Positions 56,297 to 64,000 of a stretch of DNA of 64,000 nucleotides are shown here, in pieces. The stretch is from Mikania micrantha (taxonomy: Eukaryota > Streptophyta > Magnoliopsida > Asterales > Asteraceae). Both the position numbers and the translations under genes were made by a program. The notes below the pieces were generated by a model. The model was not told the origin of the DNA, ran no database searches, and saw only the letters and a list, made by a program, of their open reading frames with translations. The stretch spans positions 66,744,639-66,808,638 of the forward strand of contig CM018680.1 of the NCBI GenBank assembly GCA_009363875.1, given 5' to 3'. Position 1 is the stretch's first letter. Every line of letters begins with the position of its first letter.

Positions 56297-58165
56297 TACC
56301 TTAAATTATCTGTTGGGGTATTAATTAGGACTGAATAGTCTGTTGTAATTTTAGGAACCATAAATTTAAGTTAGTCAAAAGCAAAGTCAGTGCCGAAAAG
56401 ATAATCAGAATAATAATTGAAGGAACCTTTAGGTTAAATAAGGGTTATACGATTAAATAGGGATAGAGTAATCATTAATGCCGGCTTAATTACTGTAAAT
56501 TAGAATAGGACTTTATCTAATTAGAACACTAAAAGCCTTAGAAATTAAAAATGTCAAAACTAGTGTGTAGACTTTCATTTTATACGTAGATCTCCTAGAA
56601 ATTGAGTTACCTAAATTTGAGAACTCTGACTCTAGGATGTTAGGAAAAGTAAATATGAGAACTGTGTCAGGTCTTTACGTAGGCTAAATAAGTAGATCAA
56701 AGGAAGTCATTTGAGAATACAAGATGAAGGTATGCTCGAGAAAATAGTTCGAATGAATTATGGGCATTCCAAATTATGGTGATGTTCTTCGAGTAGAAGA
56801 ATGCATCTATGGTTCTTGGACCTCATGAATCGAGCGTACAAACCGTAGCTGGTTAGTTTGTCATTACTATTAAGGATGACATACTGATTTATTTTAGTAA
56901 AACGACAGAACGCGAACGACATCTCAGGGATATTTTGGAACTGCCAAAGAAAGAACAATTTCATCTTAAACTCTCCCAATTTGAAATTGGATGAGAATAA
57001 GTAATAGTTGGAACAAAAGTTACAATAGGTTTCACGAGTCTCATGACTTTAGGGTAGGAGTAAGATAGATATACACCATCACACGGGTGGGTATAAGTGT
57101 ACTGAGAAGGTAAATCCTTACCTTTATTCTAATAACTCTGCCGTATTTTAGGTAGACCTCCCCACTGTATAATGTAAACCTTCGAGTTGAGGAGAGATTA
57201 AACAAATGGTGAAGTATGTGTACGGTTATGTCAAACAACCTAAACATTCACCATGGGTGACTTAAGGATCTCGATCTGAAGATCAAGACCTAGACGTAGT
57301 GAGAGTCACCTACGAAGATTTTAAGGAGTGTATCAGATTTTAGTGCCGAAAGACAGTTTAAAATAAACCGGATGTAACACTTACTACCAAATTAGTGGGT
57401 GGACTCTGGTGATAGGTAAACCGATGGATTTTACAGCAACGAGATAGTGGCACGCTATGTGATACCATTGTTTAACATTTTGGTTAGGGATATACTTAAA
57501 AAATAATTACAGCTCACCGTTCACCAAAGGACGGTTGAAGTGAAAGTACGACACGACTCTTGGGGGATATGTTGAGAACCTGTATGTCAAACTACAGAGG
57601 AAAGTTGGACTCCCAGATGCCACCGATTACATCTTCCTACAACAACCGTCAATATAGAAGCATCGAATGCACACCATTCGAGGCTCCTTGAGGTCGGCAA
57701 CGTCAGTCGCCGACTGACGGATTAAAGGTGTAGTCCATCCCAGAATAAAGGGACGAACAAGCACCACGAAACGTAGGACAATCCGAGATCATCCAATGTA
57801 ATTGTTTTATGGCACCGAGATTGAGGTCATTATATGACCTTAGTTGGATACGTTACGTGTTTCACGTCTCGAACTTGAATAAACGTCGTGCTAACGAATC
57901 GTTCGTCATATCAGTTGAAGAAATTCAATTAGACGGACAGTATACCTTAGGTAATAATCTTCAGAGTTTACGGCTCGTTAGATTAAACAACTAAGGAAAA
58001 GTCGTATTTCCATTGCTAAGTTCATTGGAAATTCAAAGCGAAAACTCAAGTTTACTTGGAAAAAAAAAAAAGCGAAGATCACACGATGTTCAGGACATCC
58101 CCAACTACTTGCAGAGAAAGCCGTAACCGATAACTATTCTTAAATTTCGGGACGAAATTTCTCTA
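56297..58165 (+). pseudogene. Pol fossils, internal region 2
   Basis: Same fossils as in region 1: RT around 56754-56993 (IKDDILIYFSKT), integrase core end 57566-57725 (DMLRTC ... CTPFEAP then stop), integrase C-terminal and chromodomain trace 57809-58075. Because the same lesions occur in both bodies, pol was dead before the body was duplicated. Confidence 0.75.
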
Positions 58166-58166
58166 A

Positions 58167-58177
58167 CAAGGGGAGAC
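58167..58177 (+). other. Polypurine tract, internal region 2
   Basis: CAAGGGGAGAC directly before LTR3. Confidence 0.85.
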
Positions 58178-61100
58178 TGTAACAACAGTGCCGAAATCGG
58201 TGCCGGAACAGTGATCGCAACAGTAGCTTGAACAGTAAACAGACACCAACTATACATATTTCATTCTTTTTCATGTTCATATTGATAGTCAAAGTCATTT
58301 CACGTTATCAAACAGCAGATTCATAAACATTTAGCAGAAACTAGGTACAGAGCAATGGTTCTTGAGTCAGGTAATTATCTGGCAACACTGAACCATCATG
58401 GGTTATTTGTTAGGATCTATTAGGATAGCACGTATGCGAGGCTAATCAAAACAATACAATAACAGTTGTTGTTACGGAATGTTAAATCGACGGACTGTTC
58501 GTATAGGTGACGATCTGTACGAATGGATCTGACAGTTTAATGATCTGAAACGATGATTGTAAATTAGACAACAAAATCAGAAAGTGAAACGTACGATCGT
58601 GTTCGTACAGTTAGCGCTCTGTACGAAGACGCGCGTAAGTGACGTTTTCTGACGAAACGAAAGACGACTCGAACGATAATAATTATAAGGAAATAAAATA
58701 TTTCTTGTTTTACAATTTTGAAACTCATCATAGTTACAATTAAGGCAAAACTATTTTTATTTTAGACGCGTAAATTATAATACGCGAATATATAATAGAA
58801 CACGTAATATTTATGAGTTCAATAAATAAATTAGGAAAATATTATTTAATGTCATTTCTAGAAGCAACCACTTCCCCAACACATAAAATATAACCTTTTA
58901 TTTAAATTTCGTAATTATACGCGTCCCGGTCCGGAAACGCGTCGGAGACAAAAACCGTGCAACCGAAACGAACCCGAATACCCTCAGGGTATATAAACGT
59001 TGAAAGAACATCTTTCTTTCATTTTTACACATCTCTCTCTCTCTCTAACTCTCATTCCCGTCACCTCTCTCTCTCTAGAATTTTTCACCTTCAACCTTCA
59101 AGATCTCACTCGTTTGGAGACGGAATCGGGTGTTCTTGGTGTCCACGCGTAGCTAGGAACGAGCACTACAAGGTAGTACAACCGATCGGAAGCTTTGGCC
59201 ACTGAAATTTGAGGTACGTCGCTCGAAACATCACTGAAATTAGGGTTTTCTAGGTTGTTTGAAACACACTCACACACTTTCGGTTGTTGAGCTTTAGATT
59301 CGAACCCACCTTGTTCCTAGGATTCGTATACATGTAGCAATCCTATGGCAGGTGTTGGATCGAAGGTTGGAGTTCACGAAGAAGATGAGCACGTACAGGT
59401 TCGTGGGGCTGCTCATCGGCCGAACCTTTTTGGTGGTGAACGAACCCTGCATGTCATCCCGAATCACGGCCGAACCCTCTACAGACGAACCCTTGTGTCT
59501 CCTGCGAACCCTAGTACCCACCGAACCCATGAATGACCATGTACCCGAACCTTAGACAGGCGAGCCTTTGGGCTGGCACACACCTCCGAACCTTAGTGCT
59601 ACGCAGCAAACCATGAACGAACCATACCCTAAGCTTATCTAACCGAACCATGAAGGTACACGATCCCCCTCAAGGCAGCGAACCCTTGAACCCGGCCGAA
59701 CCCTACACCTAGTTGGCGAACCCTCACGAACCCATGCATCAGGAACGAACCCTGGTTCGTTGGTCACCACAGCCGAACCCTAAGTGACATAGTGTTAGCC
59801 GAACCCTATCCTAGGAGCGAACCCTAGCGAACCCTTGGTTGTCAACATACGGTCGAACCTAAAATATCATCAGACAAACTATATGTGAACGAACCTTATA
59901 AGAAGCGATAAGGTTCGCTGATCAAAGAACTCGATCGCAGCATTTTAATCCAATCCACGTCATAAGCAACCCATTTGCATACGGTTCAATAGTAGCCATA
60001 CACATTTATCCTTTCGGCCCAAGTCCCTTAAGTAGTAATTTTCAATCGGCCCAAGTAGATTAATTTGGTCCAACCGTTTGGCCCAAGGCCATGCTCTATT
60101 CGGCCCAACTCAAAAGTTTAACCCACTTTAATTCAATGCGGGCCACTCATCTACAAGGTCTAGGCCCAACAGCCTATTCTCGGCCCATATAAGTGTGTTA
60201 ATCGGCCCATGAGTTGTGATGGCCCAACAATTTCGAGTTGGCTCATTGGGGATGAAATCGGTCCGAGATTTAACTCACGTTAAGCCGTTTAATTTGATTC
60301 GGCCCACATAGCTTTTAAGGCCCAATAACCCTATAATTAGGCCCAATACCACTTAGTTGGGCTAAATAACCCAGGTTGACCCGTTGTACATTTGATTAAG
60401 TTAAATATTAATCAATTGGGTCACAAGAACAAGATAGGCCTAATATAAAGCCCACAAGACCTAAACCTCAATAAAAGCCATGTTAGGGTTAACTATAAAT
60501 TTAACATAGGATATTCTAGCACACTTATGGTATGTAATCATTGTAGGGGACGATCATTTAATTGGTTAGACATAAATGAGTCTTCTTAAGCTAGGATATC
60601 AATATCATGAGAGGAATACATTCGGAATGGAAAACAAGAACCTAAAGGTTATGGTTTGACTTAAATGTTAACACCTAAACCATTGGGAATTTCAAAGGCA
60701 TGATTAATCTAAATGGTTATTTACACCATCTAGGTTAATGATTTAATAAGCAAACAAGAGATCATTTGAAAATCAAAGTTTACTAAAGGGCCCAAGAATG
60801 GCCCAATGGGTTTAATATAAGCCCATCATGTTTAAATTACATTTTTCTTAAATTAAATATGTTTTTCATAAAAGAAATTATATTATGGACCTTACCAATA
60901 TAATTAAATGATTTTTTTCTAAATAAATGATTAACTTAAAAGGTAATGAATTGTAAATGTTTTATTTAGATACTTTAAATGCTTTATGTGGGATTGGGTT
61001 ACTAATGGGTAATAGTTTAACTTAGATAGAGGAAATTCTAGAAACACACTAGTAATCTAGGACACGTAGTTGCACATCGAGACCAAACCATAGATACGAC

Positions 61101-63009
61101 AATTCCCGTATGTACTTATCGTATTCGAATTCTTTAAAATAACTCAGGTGTTAAAGATACTTAGGCAACAATCAAAGAGTGCGCATATCTTTTGTGGTTT
61201 ATTGCACGGCAACACAGGTGAGTTCATTGCCCCTTTTCTAACATTTTTGTTTTAAAACGCGGGGCTGAGAAGCATGCGTAAACTGTTTATTTAAATTGTT
61301 TACTCGAATGCTTTTAAATTATATGTTTTACATATATATAAATGTTATCCTAGATCATATCTAGGAAGATTTTATGCAGGTTATTAACTGATTTACTTAT
61401 TTATTAAGTGAATAATCAAGTTAAACTAAACTTTTCAACAAGTCAAAGCATTTCAAACAGATCAAACTAGACATTTTGACAAAACAAGTGGGTGAGTTCA
61501 AGGGATCAAAACAAACATTTTGACAAAACAAGGGTGTGAGTTCAAGGGATCAAATCAAACATTTTGACAAAACATGTGGGTGAATTCAAGGGATCAAATC
61601 AAACATTTTGACAAAACAAGTGTGGGACATCAAGACATCAATAAAAAAATCTTTGCAAAGACAACATTCAATGTTCTACAAACCAAGTGTTTGTTGAACA
61701 ATGAATCAAGTGTACAACCGATCAATGAATCTTGTATTCTATGATCAACACATCAAGTACATCTTGTGACAGAATTAGACGATCATTAAATCATTTTTAA
61801 GGGAAAGTCTGGGAAATATCAGAGATAGCATACGCCAAAAACATTGACGAAACATAAAATCCTGCATTTCAAGAAGTCCTAGCTAGACCGTTTGACTTGT
61901 AGGTCGTATGTTTGAGGATATTTACAGTTTCCCTAACTACTAAGTACCTAGATTGACAGACTAGTCTACTCGAGTATGACCATAGGCCCCAATCATAAGG
62001 ACTTAGATTTTATTAAATGTTTATTTATTTATTTAATTAAGCATTTATTAAACTGTTTCTACAATTTCTGTGGTTGATCACTATTGTGATGAACTTAAGG
62101 AGTCAACATAGATTCCAAATTGTGGTAGTTACAGGAACAAAGGACTGACGGATCATTGGGTTAAAGGTAGGGGTAAAATGCTTAATTTTCATTAACACCA
62201 ATGTCCTATGCGGATTAGTATGTGGTGGGACGGCGTCTGGGCGGGGTTGTAGCCTCGACTCAGGGGTATGCCCTATATATAAGCATACCGATCTGGATGA
62301 TACATGTGATGTTAATGAGATTAAGGTTGTTACCCGGGGTTTAAACAAAGGTTTTGTGAGAACATTTGAGTCATTGCGAACAAGAGTGTGTGATAGGTAA
62401 AGATGCTTAATTATCATTAACAACAATGTCCTATGCGGATTAGTATGTGGTGGGACGGCGTCTGGGCGGGGTTGTAGCCTCGACTCAGGGGTATGCCCTA
62501 TACATAAGCATACCGATCTGGATGATACATGTGGTGTTAATGAGGTTAGGGTCTTTACCAAAGGAGGTTCAAATCATTTTCAAATCATTTTCAAACACTA
62601 AACAATACGAACTCACCAACCATGTGTTGACTTTATTTTTGCATGACTTCTCAGGTGACGAACAGGTCAACTGAAGAGTTATTTCTTTGGGATTAGGTTA
62701 TCTGATAGAGGACCTAGCTTTTTGGACCTGCATATTTTGAAGCATCATTTTACAGTTTGTTTAACATATCTTGTGCAACTACAAGATTGAAGACTGATGA
62801 TGTGATAGTGGGTTACATTGTTAAATTGTAAACTTAACTAATATAATTTAACTCTGTAATCCTATTTTATTTTAGCAAAGTTTCTCATTTATATATCATG
62901 TGCAATGTGAACAATCTGATCAATCCGATTATCATTTCGATATCGCGCCTCGAGAACCTTCCGCCCGTCGGGGAAACCCGATCCTACCCCGCTGGCTCGG
63001 GGTGTGACA
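58178..63009 (+). repeat. LTR3, 4832 bp
   Basis: Same architecture as LTR1; TATA box at 58990-58997. Private changes include ACCTCAATAA near 60468 and T at 62993. It ends GGGTGTGACA and is followed by the target duplication. Confidence 0.95.
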
Positions 63010-63014
63010 AGCAC
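63010..63014. other. Target site duplication AGCAC, right
   Basis: Exact copy of 42050-42054. Confidence 0.9.
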
Positions 63015-64000
63015 TGATAGGCCATACCGTTGTTTTTGCATAATAAGTTTATAGCATTCAAAGTTTATAGCATTATGAGCACTCCAAGCATTTCGAGCAT
63101 TTAAGCATGATAAGCATATGGTATTTACATTATAGCATCAGCACTTGGCATTAGTATATTGCATTAATCATCTAGTTTATGATTATAGATTATAGCATAA
63201 GCATTACGAGTATAGTTTAAGAATATAATTTATAGCATAAGCATCACGAGTATAGTTTAAGATCACAGTTTATAGCATAAACATCGAGTGTGTAGTTTAA
63301 GAATATAGTTTATAGCATAAGCTTTTAAGAATATAGTTTAAGAATATAGTTTATAGCATAAAAGATTGAAGCACTTAGTTTAAGCATCAAGTATATAGTT
63401 TAAGCTTCTATATTGCAACATAAGCATCAATCACCAAGTTTAAGCATATTGTTGTAGCATAAGCATCAAGTCCCATAAGCATCCAACATATGTTTTCAAG
63501 CCTTAAGTTTAAAGTATAAGTTTCAAGTCTATTGTTTTTCAAAGTATTCTAAGTTCTAGCATAAGTTTTCAACATAAGTATCATGTTTATGTTTAAAGCA
63601 TTAATTAACATTTCAAGAGTTTATGAAAGTGTTTAACATGCTTCTCAGTCCCGAAGTAAAACAAATAAATTTGAAAAGGGACAAATGAACTCACCTTATG
63701 TCCGAAGTGCTTGACTTAAGTAGGATAAGAATGCACGCTCTCTTTGTTTGCTCTTGATATGATGTTCAAGTTCCTGTATTGATTTCATAATGTTTGTAGT
63801 TCATGAGTGTTTGTTTGTAATGATTAGTGCGCGTGTAAATGTTAGTGTTAGCCCTAAAGTTGGCTAACACTTTGCGAGTCTTGGTTGTCATCCGGCCTCA
63901 ATTCTTTATTTGTGCATAAGGCTTTTTAAACCTTTATGTAATTTACTTTATACTTGTCTTCACCTTAACAAACAATTTAATTACCATAAATGTCTTTATT
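63010..64000 (-). repeat. Antisense gypsy LTR, right part
   Basis: It continues the minisatellite unit broken at 42054 (AGCACTGATAGGCC, ACCGTTGTTTTTGCA). It then holds a long run of degenerate GTTTATAGCATAAGCAT / AGTATAGTTTAAGAATATA repeats (63050-63600), followed by CTTCTCAGTCCC and GAACTCACCTTATG, words that also occur inverted in the LTRs of the nested element (GGGGCTGAGAAGCATG, GTGAGTTCATTGCCCC). The end is outside the window. Confidence 0.75.

Larger units (their letters stand above)
42055..63009 (+). mobile_element. Three-LTR, two-body non-autonomous gypsy element
   Basis: LTR1 42055-46880, internal region 1 46881-50090, LTR2 50091-54933, internal region 2 54934-58177, LTR3 58178-63009. 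All LTRs start TGTAACAACAG and end GGGTGTGACA. The outer pair is framed by a perfect 5-bp duplication (AGCAC). Each body has a PBS, a zinc-knuckle gag-like ORF, pol fossils and a PPT. Repeat periods are 8036 and 8087 bp. LTRs longer than the body, and no usable pol, place it with LARD/TR-GAG-type non-autonomous elements derived from a chromovirus. The three-LTR form is expected from unequal LTR-LTR crossover. Confidence 0.92.

Overview
The window is nuclear DNA of a flowering plant: AT-rich, with GT-AG introns, an intact plant class IV chitinase gene, a decayed Elongin A-like gene, and the rest mostly nested plant transposons. The repeat families resemble those of the daisy family (Asteraceae), but that assignment is an inference from memory, not from a search. 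No tRNA or rRNA gene, CRISPR array, operon or other prokaryotic feature is present. Layout: 1-7.0 kb holds fold-back/MITE elements and a complete Mutator-like element (MULE, about 1850-7000). Its TIRs are about 200 bp, it has arrays of the palindrome TTACATATATGTAA inside each end, and on the minus strand it carries a broken transposase + SWIM + OTU-protease-like gene, itself hit by a retrotransposon LTR piece. 7.0-9.5 kb is the only convincing host gene, a two-exon class IV (GH19) chitinase with a CACTA-type MITE in its intron. 9.5-20.7 kb is mostly non-coding: a 359-bp tandem duplication, an Elongin A-like pseudogene, a PIF/Harbinger ORF1 pseudogene and MITEs, one of them a hAT element with a perfect 8-bp target duplication. 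21.0-25.4 kb is a truncated minus-strand Ty3/gypsy chromovirus (LTR, PPT, decayed pol with chromodomain). 25.4-35.5 kb is AT-rich DNA with Helitron 3' ends, a segmental duplication, SINE-like pieces, a near-perfect 395-bp fold-back, another hAT MITE with a perfect 8-bp TSD, an LTR relic and a shrunken MULE. 35.6-39.7 kb is a decayed Tat-clade Ty3/gypsy element with the extra archaeal-type RNase H. The right third, 39.7-64 kb, is a nest three levels deep. A chromovirus LTR piece (39693-40635) is interrupted by an antisense LTR (40636-42054, resuming at 63010). That LTR is interrupted by the most striking object in the window: a 20,955-bp element with three nearly identical 4.8-kb LTRs and two 3.2-kb internal regions (LTR-int-LTR-int-LTR), framed by the perfect 5-bp TSD AGCAC. 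Each internal region has a PBS complementary to initiator-Met tRNA, a polypurine tract, a gag-like zinc-knuckle ORF and only fossils of RT, integrase and chromodomain. It is therefore a non-autonomous element of the LARD/TR-GAG kind. The zinc-knuckle ORF is intact in the second copy (448 codons) and frameshifted in the first, and it contains an exact 132-residue internal duplication. Substitutions across the three LTRs show that the middle LTR is a chimera (5' part like LTR3, 3' end like LTR1), as expected if unequal LTR-LTR recombination built the array. How the parts work together: the chitinase is the only gene likely to serve the plant directly (apoplastic or vacuolar chitin hydrolysis in defence or development). 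The retroelements would depend on autonomous relatives elsewhere for reverse transcriptase and integrase.
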